In this document: positions 33,049-44,703 of the stretch, piece by piece | Numbering within the stretch: the stretch's first letter is position 1 | Layout: the number at the start of each line of letters is the position of its first letter | NCBI GenBank assembly: GCA_035578175.1 | Contig: JAQMRL010000012.1 | Span: 18,703,715-18,767,714 of the forward strand | Source of the DNA: Catonia carolina | Lineage: Eukaryota > Arthropoda > Insecta > Hemiptera > Achilidae | Reading direction: 5' to 3' | Length of the DNA stretch: 64,000 nt | Made by a program: the position numbers and the translations under genes | The notes under the pieces: generated by a model | Told to the model about the DNA's origin: nothing | Seen by the model: only the letters and a program-made list of their open reading frames with translations | Database searches by the model: none

Positions 33049-33392
33049 TGATTATTTCTTTTTTCAAAACCGTTAAAAATCAAAGCTCTAATAATTTCCT
33101 TCGTGTACACCCTACTGATGCTTATAAGAACCATTTCTGTAATTCACTCTACGCAGTATGTAATACAGCTTATGCGTAGTTGCTGTATTCTTTTGTAATT
33201 TTGGGGAAAACGGCATACGTCATACATTTACCCTCATCTGATTGGTGTAATGGAGTTGTTTATTGTTCTTAATTAAGGCGTTGACTGCAATAGTGTGGTC
33301 TAACCCACAAAATTTTTTAATTCTGTGTTATATGTAGTAATAGCGTCCTGTCATGCATACCTGTTAGTGCAAAAATGGGCTACAGCACCGTT
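33049..33392. other. Unassigned sequence between HINE-A copies
   Basis: No motif was recognised. Confidence 0.5.
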
Positions 33393-34284
33393 TTACTTAT
33401 TCTTGCCCTATATGAATATATATGGAAGGAAAGTATTGTTTACATGTTGATTTTTCAAAACCTAGTTTTCACGTTTTCAGGTCCCCGAACCCAAAAAAAC
33501 ATGTTTTTAGCGATTGTTCTGTTTGTAGGGACAAAATATTACAAAAACGGAACATCGTACGAAAGTGAAACTTGAAACTTCCGGTAGGTATCACTGGAGG
33601 ATCCGACACGAATATTTTCATCAAAATCGGTTAACCGGAAATTGTATTTGGGCAATTTTTCAATTTTTTTCTAACACGGCTCCACGACGTTCTTTTAAAT
33701 CGCCTTATTTACTAAATTTTTTATGGTCTACATTGTAGATTAAGTGTCATGTCTGAAATGTTTGGACGGGCCTGTTCTGTATGACGTAAAAAAATGTGTT
33801 TTTAAGATTGCGGTCTTAATATGCATTCTAATGCAAAGTGTACATAATCAAAGTTATTAAAAATTAAAAAACCTAACTTTTATTTCAAACATTTCTTTGT
33901 ACAACGCTTAGTTTAACGGCATTTAGTGATTTCTGTTTTTCTTCCATCAAAATTGGGAAAAATGAGATTTTTTTATATGATTGCGGCCTTATTATGCATT
34001 TTACAACAAAACAGTACCTATCTATTAAAGTTATAGGAAATTAAAAAATGTACAACTTTATTTCTAACATTATTTTGTACAATGCTAAGGTTAGCGGCAA
34101 TGACTGATTTTCCCGTATTGTTTAGTTCTACAGAGGTTGTTTTTAATTTTGCGTCATTCACTCATGATTAAAATTAGGTTGGTATTCATTTTACATTGTT
34201 TACTTATGATTAAACATAGGTTACATTGTTCATTATCTGCATTGTTATGAAGAAGCCATGTGCTTCACACCTAATTTTTTATTT
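33393..34284 (+). repeat. HINE-A, full length, microsatellite lost
   Basis: 5' hairpin 'tattcttgccctatatgaat', all internal blocks in order, three stem-bearing units and the 3' end 'atgtgcttcacacctaattt'. The TG tract is reduced to 'ctgtttgtagggac'. Confidence 0.85.
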
Positions 34285-34395
34285 TTGACACAGATATTAG
34301 CACAATTTTTTTAGTGTTCTACTCTATTACACTGCTTTTGGAAATGCAAGACTGGCCCATGCCACGCTACAATGGGATGACCACTACTGCAGAAC

Positions 34396-35094
34396 TACTT
34401 TTTACTTTCTCTTGCCTATATGAATATGAAGGAATGAAAGTATTGTTTTCATGTCGATTTTTCAAAATCGAGTTTTCACCAGATATACTCGTTTTCAGAC
34501 CCCCTTAACCCAAAAAACATGTTTTAGTGATCGGTCTTTGTGCGTGCGTGCGCGCACGTGTGTGTGAACAGCATATCTCAAGAACGGAACATCGTATAAA
34601 GTTGAAACTTGGAACTGAAGTTAGGTACCACTAGAGGATCCGACGCAAACATTTCAATCAAAATTGGTCAACCGGAAGTAGTAGTTTATTCGTGTCATTT
34701 TTCACTTTTTTGCGATTTTCTCAAAAACGCCTCCTACGATTTTTATAAAAATCATTTACTAAATTTTTATGCTCTACATGATAACGGTAGGCGTCATGTC
34801 TGATGAAACTCGGGGAGGCTGTGCTTTTCTAAAAAAGAATGTTTTTTTTAAGATTGCGGCCTTAAAGCAATTTTCTCAATAGAGCCTAGTTTAGCGTGAA
34901 AGAAGGTATTTTCGTATTATTAATTCAAACTATGTTTGGTTTTCATTTTGCATCATTCTTTCATGATTAAAATAAGGTTATGTTTTTTGAGGTTAGTTTT
35001 TTGTTTATTTTTGTTTTTGCTAATGGTAAGTTATATTATTCATTATTTGCATTGGCAAGAGAAAGTTATGTGAGTGTTTCACAACAGATTTTTA
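34396..35094 (+). repeat. HINE-A with one tandem unit deleted
   Basis: 5' hairpin at 34400-34440, TG/CG tract at about 34539-34566, and after 'attgcggccttaaagcaatt' it jumps directly to the last unit and the normal 3' end. Confidence 0.9.
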
Positions 35095-35457
35095 TTGTTT
35101 AAAAGTTCATTGTTACGGATTATTTAAATTTTTTCACTCAATCGTTATTATTTCAATATTCTTTAAAAATAAATGATTCATCAAAGATACTGATCTTTGG
35201 AAGTAAAGGCCAAGCCAATTGCTGTGAGCGCTGGAGTACGCATGCGCATACTTGACTTCGACCCCGGATACCTCTGACCAACAGTCAGAGTGTTGTTGAA
35301 AATTGACAATGGCCATTGTATTTTGTAAGCATGCTGTTCCATTGTTGATTACATACGCTGCACTATTGCAGTACATAAAGGACTATACTAAAGCAGACGC
35401 AAGTTTTGCCTGGCGCTCTTCTTATGAAAGTCAGGCTATAATAGCTTATTTAAACAT
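35095..35457. other. Unassigned sequence
   Basis: It includes 'gtacgcatgcgcatacttga' near 35236 and a + frame that runs into the next HINE-A. No family or gene was recognised. Confidence 0.4.
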
Positions 35458-36388
35458 TTTTACTTTCTCTTGCCTATATGAATATACAGGAAGGAAAGTA
35501 TTGTTTTCATGTCGATTTTTCGAAATCGAGTTTTCACCGGATCTATACGTTTTCAGACCCCCTGAATCCAAAAAACATGTTTTTAGCGATTGGTCTGTGT
35601 GTGTGTGTGAACAGAATATCTCAAGAACGGAACATCGTACGAACTTGAAACTTAAAACTTAAGTTTCATATCACTACCGGACCCGACACGAACATTTTCA
35701 TCAAAATCGGTCAACCGGAAGTAGTAGTTTATTCGTATAATTTTTCACTTTTTGGCGATTTTCTCAAAAACTAGTCCTACGATTTTTTTTAAAATCGCCT
35801 GGTTTACTACATTTTTTTTGCTCTACAATATAGGGTAGGCGCCATGTTTGCTGAAATTCTGCTTGAGGCTGTTTTTACGTAAAAACATTTTCTTTTTAAG
35901 ATTGCGGCTTTAATATGCATTTTAGCGCAAAACGTTAAATAATAAAAGTTGTAGAGAATATAAAATTCTACAACTTTTATTTCAAACATTTTTTTGTATA
36001 ATGCTTAGTTTAGCGGTAATTAGCGATTTTCTGTTTTTTTCACACAAAAACGTGTGAAAAATTGTTTTTTTAAAGATTTCGGCCTTAGTATTCATTTTAT
36101 GACACAAGTGTATATACTAAAATTTATAGGAAATTAAAAGACCTACAACTTTTATTTAAAGCATTTTTCTCTACAGAGCCTAGTTTAGCGTGAAAGTGTG
36201 ATTTTCCGTTTTTTAAGCCAAATTGAGTTCGATTTTCATTTTGCGTCATTCACTCATGATTAAAATAAGGTTATGTTTTTGAGGTTAGTTTTTGTTTATT
36301 CTAATATTTTATTAATAATGTTAGGTTTATTATTAATTATTTGCATTGGCAAGAGAAAGTTGTGTGAGTGTTTCACACCAGATTTTTA
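35458..36388 (+). repeat. HINE-A, well-preserved full-length copy
   Basis: Intact 5' hairpin, TG tract at about 35596-35609, caaccgg block, tandem units with perfect stems, 'ggcaagagaaagttgtgtga' and the terminal hairpin. The 119-codon frame starting at 35303 is translated flank plus this 5' end. Confidence 0.95.
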
Positions 36389-36485
36389 TTATTAAATTTA
36401 GCACGGGAATCGAATATTATTATGTTATCTGCCTGTGGTTTATCTAAAAGCTTTTCTATTGTGTGTGATTTATTTTAGTTATTAC
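36389..36485. other. Short spacer
   Basis: Nothing recognised; separates two HINE-A copies in the same orientation. Confidence 0.5.
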
Positions 36486-37519
36486 TTTTACTTTCTCTTG
36501 TCCTGTATGAATATATAGGGAAGGAAACTTTTGTTTTCATGTCGAGTTTTCGCAATCTAGTTTTCACCGGATATACACGTTTTTAAACCCCCTGAACCCC
36601 AAAAAAATATGTTTTTAGCGAAAAGTCCTGTGTGTGAGCAAAATATCTCAAGAACGGAATATTGTACGAAGTCGAAACTTGGAATTTAATTAGGTTGGAA
36701 TTTAATTACTAGACGACCCGACACGAACATTTCATTGAAATCTGTCTACCCGGAAGTAATAGTTTATTGTGCGATTTTCTCGAAGTAGGCTCGTACGTTT
36801 TTCTTTAAATTGCCGTAATTACTAAATTTTGTTATGCTCTACAAAAAAGGGTAAGCTTTTTGTCTGCTGAAATTCTTAGGGAGGCTGTGCTGTCATAGAA
36901 AAAATGGTTCTTTTAAGATCGCGGCCATATGCTTTTAGGCTTTTTAGGGTAAACTTGTTTATAAAAAATTGTACAACATTTTAAAGACCTAAAACTTATA
37001 TTTGTATTTTTTTTTTCATAAAAATATGTAGAAAATATTCGATTGTTTAAGATTTCGTCCTTAGTAACTTATGGATTTTATGATAAAAGTGTGTAAAATC
37101 GAATTCATAGGAAATTAAAAAATTACCAATGTTATTTTAGGATTTTTCTCTACAGAGCCTATTTTAGCGTGAAAGAGTGATTTTCCGTATTATTACGCCA
37201 ATCAGAGGTTGGTTTCATATTGCATCATTCACTCATGATTTAAGTTATGTTGTTTGTCGTTTTTTTTGTTTATTCAAAGTCGCATCAACAGCTTGATCAT
37301 TAGCGACTACGGTGGGCTAAGAACTGTTATGATGGGTTTTGCACGTAATAATTTCCTGATCCTAGCCGGGAATCCAGCCCGGGACCTCCGCTTAGTAGGC
37401 TAGCGTGCTATCCACTGGGTCACGGAGGCGGCCACTTGTCATTTTATGTTGTTAATTACTGTTAAGTCTTATTGAATATTATTTACATTGGCAAAAGAAA
37501 GTCGTGTGAATGTTTGACA

Positions 37520-37550
<31 letters not shown>
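36486..37550 (+). repeat. HINE-A carrying SINE-D
   Basis: Complete copy with a decayed hairpin ('cctgtatgaatatataggga'). SINE-D (37276-37432) sits after 'tttttttgtttatt', the same point as in the copy at 8401-9130. It ends in a T run of about 26 (37525-37550). Confidence 0.85.
37276..37432 (-). repeat. SINE-D (tRNA-derived)
   Basis: Minus strand: 'ccgtgacccagtggatagca' (A-box region), 'gcctactaagcggaggtccc' and a degraded B-box, then the same body as the other copy, ending 'tgatgcgacttt'. Confidence 0.8.
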
Positions 37551-37552
<2 letters not shown>

Positions 37553-37863
37553 TTATTTATTGTAGACCTATACAACAGTTAGTTAGAAATATGTTAAATT
37601 AACTCAGAGCAATAGTGGCGTGAACCACAATTTTTAAATTTTCAAATATTTTTAAAAATATTGAAATTAAAGCATTCATTGATTTATACGCGAAATGAAC
37701 ATTTAATTGGTGGTATAAACACGATAATGTGTTTAAAAATGTTAGTTTTTGATAACCTTCGACGTAATTATCTCATGATTAATCGTTCTGTTGGGGGGGG
37801 GGGGGGGGCACTGTTGCGCTGAACGCCTCAATTTTAACAGATTGAAATGTAGAAATTAAAAAA
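37551..37863. other. AT-rich spacer with a G16 run
   Basis: No gene. A homopolymer of 16 G occupies 37793-37808. Confidence 0.6.
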
Positions 37864-38455
37864 AAAATCTTATTTGTGTACATTGCTATTTTTTGTTCAA
37901 TTCAAAAACAATAAGCAACCCCATGTACCAAATGAGATAATAATGAGGTGTAGTCTTGTACAGACTCAGCCCGACTATTACTAAAGAGAGTATATTTTAA
38001 TTGATCCCCAACCATTCAAAGTACAAAGGTTAACCAATCATGTAGTATTCAAATACGTTTAAAAGTAATTTCATTTACTAGATTTTAAATTGATGAAAGA
38101 AGTATGTGGAAACATTTTACCAGAAGAAGGAATTGGCTAGTGGTGGCATATCTTAAGACATCCAGGTATTGGTCTATCAATAATGGAGGGTAATATTGAG
38201 GAGTGCATTGAAGGAGGGAGGCAAAGGTTAGAATATTTAACGTAAATTACAAAAGATGTAGGGTGTTACAGGTATGCAGATATGAAACGACTTACGCAAG
38301 ATAGCATAGCTTGGAGAACTGCATGAAACCAGTCGAACAACTGATGACATAAAAAGGATTTGAATCAGTAAGCTTCGTCTCCGAAAATTGGCTGTTATAA
38401 AAAAGCCGTCTCGTGTCAACGACTTTATCACTAGACTAACCCGGTGGGTAGAACC
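37864..38455 (-). repeat. SINE-C split by a LINE fragment
   Basis: Tail and body at 37864-38091, tRNA-like head with B-box at 38349-38455. The intervening 38092-38348 is a LINE 3' end with an AGATTT/AGGATTT-like duplication at the junctions. Confidence 0.8.
38092..38348 (+). pseudogene. LINE 3' end inserted in SINE-C
   Basis: The + strand reads LRHPGIGLSIMEGNIEECIE then GGRQRLEYLT, and further on KRLTQDSIAWRTA and NQSNN. This is the conserved C-terminal pattern of endonuclease-RT LINEs (IMEGKIEG..GRGRQRL.YL...). It ends 'actgatgacataaaa'. The minus frame 38237-38518 is a shadow. Confidence 0.75.
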
Positions 38456-39127
38456 AGTGAAATGGATTACAAAATTACAAAAACAATGACTTGAATTATT
38501 TAAAGGATAGCACCTCACTCACTAGCAGTGTTCCAAAAAAAAATTTAATTATGATAAATTTCTAATTTTTATTCATTAGGCTATCAGTTAAGATATTCTG
38601 GTAATATTTTAAATGGATGGTTTAAGAACTATATCATGTCACTACTCTTGTGTCGTTTCAGTGTTCGTTGTGGATTTCCTGGCAGGTAATTAGAACTTAA
38701 CTCCCGAATAAGTGGATTTCGTTTGAGTCCAATTTATCTCTAAATCGCCATAAAATATACAAGTTTCGTTAACGTAAGGGACGTGGAGGTCATCGTGTAA
38801 AGTTTTGTTCGTGGAGTGTCAGTAATTAACCTTAGAAATTTGGATTGAAACCTTTGTATTCGTGTGTAACGGAATCTTAGTCGGGCTGTAGATTTAACTG
38901 CCGTACGACCAAATTGGTTTCAGTGAAGTTCTGTATGTTAACAATTAGAGCCTAATTGTAATTTAGATCGTCTAGAAAGTAGTATGTACAGGTTGCTTAA
39001 GACTGTAATTTAATAATTTACGTTTAGTGTTAACATGGTTGTTCCAAATCAGACGTCTAAGTGATGCCCTAGTATCGAATTGAGTCTGTTTGTGGTAAGG
39101 GTTGATTGGAAACTACAAACATTAAAG
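38456..39127. other. Unassigned sequence, possible microexon
   Basis: Mostly featureless. At 38662-38685 a 24-base segment is flanked by TTTCAG and GTAATT and is open in one frame (CSLWISWQ). This is only a splice-site coincidence unless transcripts show otherwise. Confidence 0.35.
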
Positions 39128-39292
39128 ATTAAAAAAGACCGGGTTGATTTTTACTTAGCGTCATTAACTCGTGATTAAAATTAAGTTAGTTTTATTTAAT
39201 TTTACTCATGATTAAACATAGATTATGTTTTTCATTATTTACATTGGATTGAGAAAATCGTGTGTGAGTGTTTCACAGCAGATTTTTTTTAT
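39128..39292 (+). repeat. HINE-A 3' end
   Basis: Body block 'gggttgatttttacttagcg', then 'gagaaaatcgtgtgtgagtg' and TTTCACAGCAG plus a T run. Confidence 0.8.
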
Positions 39293-39297
39293 TAGCG

Positions 39298-39395
39298 TCG
39301 CGTTCAAGTGGATTTAACTGGAATTTCACCCGGGACCTTTAATATTGTGGTACTGTGTGCTAGGTTACCGATTGATCCGCCGAAGCAACCACGTG
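39298..39395 (-). repeat. tRNA-like SINE head or tRNA pseudogene
   Basis: Minus strand: 'ggcggatcaatcggtaacct' resembles an A-box region, and 'ggtcccgggtgaaattcc' a degraded T-arm/B-box, about 45 bases apart. It cannot fold into a clean cloverleaf by eye. Confidence 0.4.
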
Positions 39396-39861
39396 AATTG
39401 TTCCTTTTAAATCTAGCCTAGTTAAAACGTATGTGTGAGTCCGCGTGCGTGCGTGTTCGTTCGACATGCTACCAACACAAATGCAACAAGAAACTTATTG
39501 TGTATATAGAAATTATATATATATATATATATTCGTGTTTGTGTTTTTTTTATGTAATGCGGTGTTGCCAATTTATTTAAGCGGTAATAATGGATACTTG
39601 TAGACGATTTATACATATTATATTAACAAAAACAGGAAATCATTGCATTGTTGCCAAATCTTTTCTGTTGTTTTTTTATGCTGTTATTTTAATTTTTTAG
39701 TTTTTCTCTCTCGTTTTAACAATTGAATATCTCTTTTTTATTTATATAATTTATCTATTTTTCCTAATGTCTGTGCGAAAGCTTAACTATAGTATCATTG
39801 TTTAATTCATGTGAGAGTACTGCAGTGTGTATTGTCGTTATTTAATCTGTTCTTTACAACA
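39396..39861. other. AT-rich sequence with a (TA)n tract
   Basis: A TG/CG-rich segment at about 39431-39460 and (TA)n at about 39514-39531. No gene was recognised. Confidence 0.5.
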
Positions 39862-41465
39862 AAAAATTTGCTGTAAAACACTTAAACATCTTTCTCTTGC
39901 CAATATAAATTATGAAAAATATAATATAATTTTAATCATTAGTGAATGACGCTAAATTAAAATCAACCTCTATAGGAATTAAAAATACGGGAAATCACTC
40001 TTTTTGCCCTAAACTAGGCTGTGTAGGAAAAATGTTTAAAATAAAAGTTGTTAAATTTTTAACTTTCTATAATATTGATTATATGTGTGGTTATATTACA
40101 TTTTTGTCGTAAAATGCATAGTAAAGCAGCGATCTTAACAAAATTCAATAATTTTTACCGATTTTCATGATAATAATACGGAAAATTACTAATTGACGCT
40201 AAATTAAGCTTTGTAGAAAAAATATTTGAAATTAATGTTGTAAGTTTTTTAATGTTCTACATTTTGATTTTATAAACTTTTCCCCTAAAATGGATATTAA
40301 GGCCGCAATCTTAAAAATACCATTTCGGACCAAAAGAGCAGAGTCACTCAAAGAATTTCAGCGAACATGGTCCCTACCATATTATCATATTTTTTACCAT
40401 ATCATTTGGTGCCTACCATATCATATTAATTTTGAGAAAATGGCCAAAAAATGAAAAATCACACTAATAAACTTTTACTTCCGGTTGACCGGTTTTGAGA
40501 TGAAAATGTTCGTGGTCCCGGGTACTACCTAAAGCTGCGTCTCGCGAGTCAAGTTTCGTTGATTGATTTTAGTTGATCAACAGAAGTTGAATGAAAAACC
40601 TAGTGAGAACCTTTGTTTTAATAAAGTTTATCAACTATTTAAGTGGATCAAAAAAAATTCAACGATAAAGTCAAATTTTATCGTTCGAGTGATGAGTCAT
40701 CTTCGAGTTGAACCGGATATTGACACATGTGAACCCTCCGGATCGCCTTACTTGCCTGTCAGTTTGCTTTCAATTCGTATCCAGTACGGGTGTTCTTCCA
40801 TTTCGTTTTTCGAACGATTTTTTTTCTGAACTTTTAGTAGCAGTTCCTCAAATGTTTCTTCCGACATTCTCAAATTATTTCTATATCCTTCACTATCCTC
40901 TAACACTAGTGTTAGAGAACTAGTTCCTTAACATGAGTTAAACTAGTTTCCTTAGCAAGCTCTCAATCCGAAGCTCCCAATCGGTCCCTCTTGAAGATCC
41001 ACTGTCTCACTCAAAAACGACGCTTTAGGCGATTGTTTTTTGATAGAATTGTTTGCAGTTCTTCTTGTAACATAACTGTTATAGTATGCACCACTTCGCG
41101 CACCGTTACCTTCAAAGCCATTCTAACACAAACAGTTTGATCGATTTCAGATGAAATGTATGAACAAAAACTGATTCAAGTCGCATTCAACTTATGTTAA
41201 TCAACTAAAATCGGTCAACTAAACTTGACTCTTGAAAACACGGCTTTACTTAAGTTCTAAGTTTCAACTTTGTACTATATTCCGTTCTTATATTCCTTCA
41301 CACGCGCGCGCGTCCACATACACCACACTAATTGCAACAAACATAATTTTTTTGGGTTCAGGTGGCCTGAAAACATTTATTTCCAGCGAAAACGCGATTT
41401 TAAAAAATTGACAGAAAACAATAGGCCTTCTTCCTTCCCCTATGTATTCATGTATATAGCAATAG
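39862..41465 (-). repeat. HINE-A, inverted, split by a Harbinger-like element
   Basis: 3' end 'gctgtaaaacacttaaacat' on the left, tandem units and the 'ccggttgaccggttttgaga' block to 40531. After the insert (40532-41246) it continues 'cttaagttctaagtttcaac', CG tract at 41292-41303 and a decayed 5' hairpin near 41450. Confidence 0.85.
40532..41246 (-). mobile_element. PIF/Harbinger-like element with transposase relic
   Basis: Inverted ends: left AAGCTGCGTCTCGCGAGTCA, right complement AAGCCGTGTTTTCAAGAGTC; both are followed by a match 'gttgatnnattttagttgat'. TA (or a mutated TAA/TTA) flanks it, compatible with the TWA duplication of PIF/Harbinger. The minus strand reads RNNLRMSEETFEELLLKV around 40845-40890, which resembles the 'FLRMS.ETFEELL..V' N-terminal block of Harbinger transposases. 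A 20-bp perfect palindrome lies at 40898-40917. Stops make it inactive. Confidence 0.6.
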
Positions 41466-41640
41466 TTTTGTAAAAATAGATGACATGAACCTAGTTGGGA
41501 ATCGTTCAGTTTAAAAGTAGCCTACAATACGGGAACAAAAAAAATTATTTAATTTTGAAACTCAAGTTTTATTTTTTTAATTTAAGTTTTAGTAGTGTAA
41601 GTTACTCTTATTTGTTAAATTCTCGGTTGACAAAACAAAA

Positions 41641-42553
41641 TTTCTACTTTCGCTTGCCCTATTTGAATATAGAGAAGGGAAGTTAGGAAAGTTCGGACCT
41701 TGATCAATATTAGTTGTTGATTACTGAGTTGGGTGGTGCAAAATATCTGCTGAAATTCGTGGCTGTGCCTTAATACGCATTTTACAACAAAATTATACAT
41801 AATCAGAGTTGTAGAAAATTAAATCCCCTACGACTTATATTTCGTGGTTTTTTCTAGAGCATTTCGTTTAGCGTCAATTTATTGATTGTTCTGTATTTTT
41901 ATAATTCGTAAAATTAGTATAGAATTGTTTAACGTTTAAAGATTTCAACCTTGTAAGCATTTTACGACAAACTTATATGAAATTAAAGTTGTTTAGATCA
42001 ATAGCCTAAAGGGTGGTTTGAACCTTCTAGAGGCTTTACTAAGTAATAAGTAAAACGAGGAGTATGATGGCTTACGATTGCCTTCCTCACTCAGCGAAAT
42101 AAAATGTCTAGTAGCATGCTGGGCACTGTAAAAAAGCATCTACTTTCCACCCTGCAAATGACAACTTCATTCACCCTGGGTCTGGCTGTATAATAAAACT
42201 CATTATTCTCAGAGGAGATAACTCTAGTGTCTTTTACACCTCTACCTCTTCTGTTCTAAAATGCTTTAGTCATTTAATTGGCTGACCAATGTGATAACGG
42301 ACATTTTTTGTAACTCTGGAACGAGCAGATTGAATACAAATAATTTAACATTCCACCTGCCAGTTATGGGCTAAACCTGAAGTTATGGAAAATAATAAAA
42401 GTACTACAACTGTTATTTCAATTTTTTTGTACATCAAATTAGTTTATTGTTAAGTAGTGTTTTCCGTATTTTTTAATGGAAAATAGGTTTTGTTTTATTG
42501 TTTATATATTGGCAAGAGAAATTCGTGAAAGAGTTTTACATCAGATTTTTAAT
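41641..42553 (+). repeat. HINE-A split by SINE-B, 5' block partly deleted
   Basis: 5' hairpin 'cgcttgccctatttgaatat' at about 41650, then a deletion of the microsatellite block. Tandem units to 41992, SINE-B (41993-42373), then the last unit and end 'ggcaagagaaattcgtgaaa'. Confidence 0.8.
41993..42373 (-). repeat. SINE-B
   Basis: Near-complete copy. HINE-A text 'aattaaagtt' on the left and 'gaagttatgg' on the right share AAGTT, a short remnant of the target duplication. Confidence 0.75.
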
Positions 42554-43250
42554 AAATGGTGTGGTACGCTTTACTAAGCAGTTGTCAACCCGTCGACGGA
42601 GGGGACTTGAATCTCTTTGCCGTAGAACTAAATAATAATATTACTACAGTGTATTGTATTGTAATCTCTTTGGTTTGACGACTGAAGATGGTTGGTTGGT
42701 CGAGATGGAGGTGGCAAAATAAAGTAAAAAGAATTAAATAAGAACACAATAATGTTAAGGTGGGGGTGGTAAGATGCGATGATGATGATGATGGTTAGGT
42801 ACGTACGCTCGCGTGCGTTAGTTTGTCTGTATTATATTTTAGTTGTGTGTATAAAGTTTTTTTTGTAAGTATTAGTACAGAGTAGGGCGATACGAATACG
42901 AAGAACTATAAGCATTATACATTTTAATAATAGGTCGTTTTTACCTTTATCGTTGTGTTAGTATTCGTGTCGAGATATATACTGTATAATGACAATACCA
43001 TTGGTTGTTTGATTGCGTCGACGATGTCGGTATGTTTATCCCCGTTTTTCTGTATTTGTTTTTATTGTATGGTTAGTTCGATACATACATTTATATATCA
43101 AGCAGGCGGTCGTTCGCTGTTATTAATAATAAAAGTATTATTATTAGAAATCTTTTTCGTTGTTTTCTCCAATAAGTTTTTAAGTTTTCTATGTTGGCAG
43201 TATTGTTTATGTGTAGTAGAGTATAGTAGTTAATCGTAGATTACACCAAC
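42554..43250. other. Unassigned sequence upstream of a possible first exon
   Basis: A (GAT)n-like tract near 42776-42795 and otherwise non-repetitive AT-rich DNA. The 92-codon frame at 42955-43233 is hydrophobic and unrecognised. It could be promoter-proximal sequence for the exon at 43658. Confidence 0.4.
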
Positions 43251-43279
43251 GGGGTCTTGTTGCCGCTGGTCAACATTTC

Positions 43280-43285
43280 TCAGTT
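43280..43285 (+). promoter_or_regulatory. Possible arthropod initiator (TCAGTT)
   Basis: A TCAGTT motif resembling the arthropod Inr (TCAGTY) lies about 375 bases before the candidate start codon at 43658, within a locally less AT-rich segment. There is no TATA box at the usual spacing. The motif is short, so this is only suggestive. Confidence 0.2.
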
Positions 43286-43657
43286 CGCTTGCAGTTCACT
43301 CTTGTACTGTATCGAGGGGTTATTTTTGTTCATACGTTGTGCGTTGATTATGTTTTACTTTTATTTATTTATCTGATTGATTGAATTATTAAATATCGAA
43401 CGAAATGTTCGATAAATTATTCAATTTAAATTTATTATTATAAATTATGTGATTTTTTTGTTTTGTTTTTAAAGGCAATGTTATGTTATTAATATTGTTT
43501 TGAACTTTACCTACGGGAAGTTTTATTTGGTTTTACGTTGTTTTATTATTATTATTATTATTATTTTTCTGTGAATTGTGTGTCAAGTGTGGATTGAATT
43601 TGATGTGTTTATCCGGTGTCGTCGTTTCGATTTCAAATTGTTCTCATCGTAACAGTC

Positions 43658-43759
43658 ATGTTGACTTTTTCACCTTACCTGCTCGATAGTTTTAAGTATG
43701 ATTTCAACAACGGTGGCACTTTCAAATCGTCCGACGAAGTTTCCTCCAAAAAAATGAAG
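43658..43759 (+). CDS. Candidate first coding exon, phase-0 donor
   Basis: I do not recognise this protein. The ATG at 43658 opens 34 codons (MLTFSPYLLDSFKYDFNNGG, then TFKSSDEVSSKKMK) that end exactly at AAG|GTATTG, a phase-0 donor. An in-frame TGA lies upstream at 43601-43603, as expected for a first coding exon. The peptide has ordinary, non-repetitive composition and the surrounding 43250-43760 is not repeated in the window. The tlk exon donor at 1970 is also phase 0 on the same strand, so this could be an alternative N-terminus of the same gene or the first exon of another. The frame runs past the donor into AT-rich low-complexity codons (to 43822), which argues the donor is used. Confidence 0.4.
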
Positions 43760-44703
43760 GTATTGCTATTTATTTATTTATTTACTTATTTACTTATTAT
43801 TTATTTAAAAGATAGCTGTTAATTTTTTTAAACTTAAGTGAAAAATGTAGGAATTTTCTCCTAGGTCTACATCGTGAACACATATGGGGTCCCTGTATTA
43901 AGTTTCTACATTGTCACCTACCTCAGTCCATTCTTTTTATTTATGCCTAATTCGTATCAGAAATGTTTCCTCTACGTAACGCAACCTTTTACTGCCCATC
44001 CTCATTCTCTTTCGTATTTCCTCATTATTAATTCGTATTGTCTTGTCAGCTCACAGTTTTTCCTTCAAAACTCAGTCTTGATCGCATGAATTTTCCCACA
44101 GTATTTTTTTATTAATTTACATAGGTAATCAGGTACTTTTCTATTAAGTATGCCCCTCCGATTTCTTCAGATTTTTTTTTTCATTTCTAAGCTACACAAA
44201 CGAACGGAACGATTAGATTATAATTAAGTGAGTTTACGAACGAAAACTTTAGTAATGTATTCGTCGTTATTTGAAAACTGACTAATTTTATAAAATGTAA
44301 TAAAGGCACGCATGTAATGATTTGAATGAGAGGTTTGTTGCCTTATACACGCCGATTTCCACAGATTTCTTCTTGTTTTATTACTTTTAGTGTCGATTTA
44401 ATTTCAATTAATTAACCTATAACCTAACTTAAATTCACCAGCAAGGTTAAAGTAGATCTGTGGTACTTTTGTTCTGTGAAATAGGAGTGGCGTCCACACA
44501 CACAATGGCAGAGTACCGGTGATCAATTGTTATCTCACAATCATATAAAAACTAATATTGTGACAATGAATCATTTCATGATTCACAACGGAGACTGTCC
44601 AGACATTCTCTTGGAGTGGTCAAGGAAAACTGTACAAGAACGAAGGACTGTCAAACATTGTCCTAAAACTAATTGGTACGTGTCTTCTGTTTATCTTTTA
44701 ATA
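43760..44703. other. AT-rich sequence after the candidate exon
   Basis: It begins with a TTTA-rich low-complexity tract (43770-43805). Frames at 43874-44089 and 44527-44739 are unrecognised. No repeat family was identified. Confidence 0.5.

Noticed and set aside
42955..43233. Hydrophobic 92-codon frame as a membrane protein gene
   Set aside because: T-rich DNA gives Phe/Leu/Ile/Val-rich frames by chance; no start context, splice or motif support.
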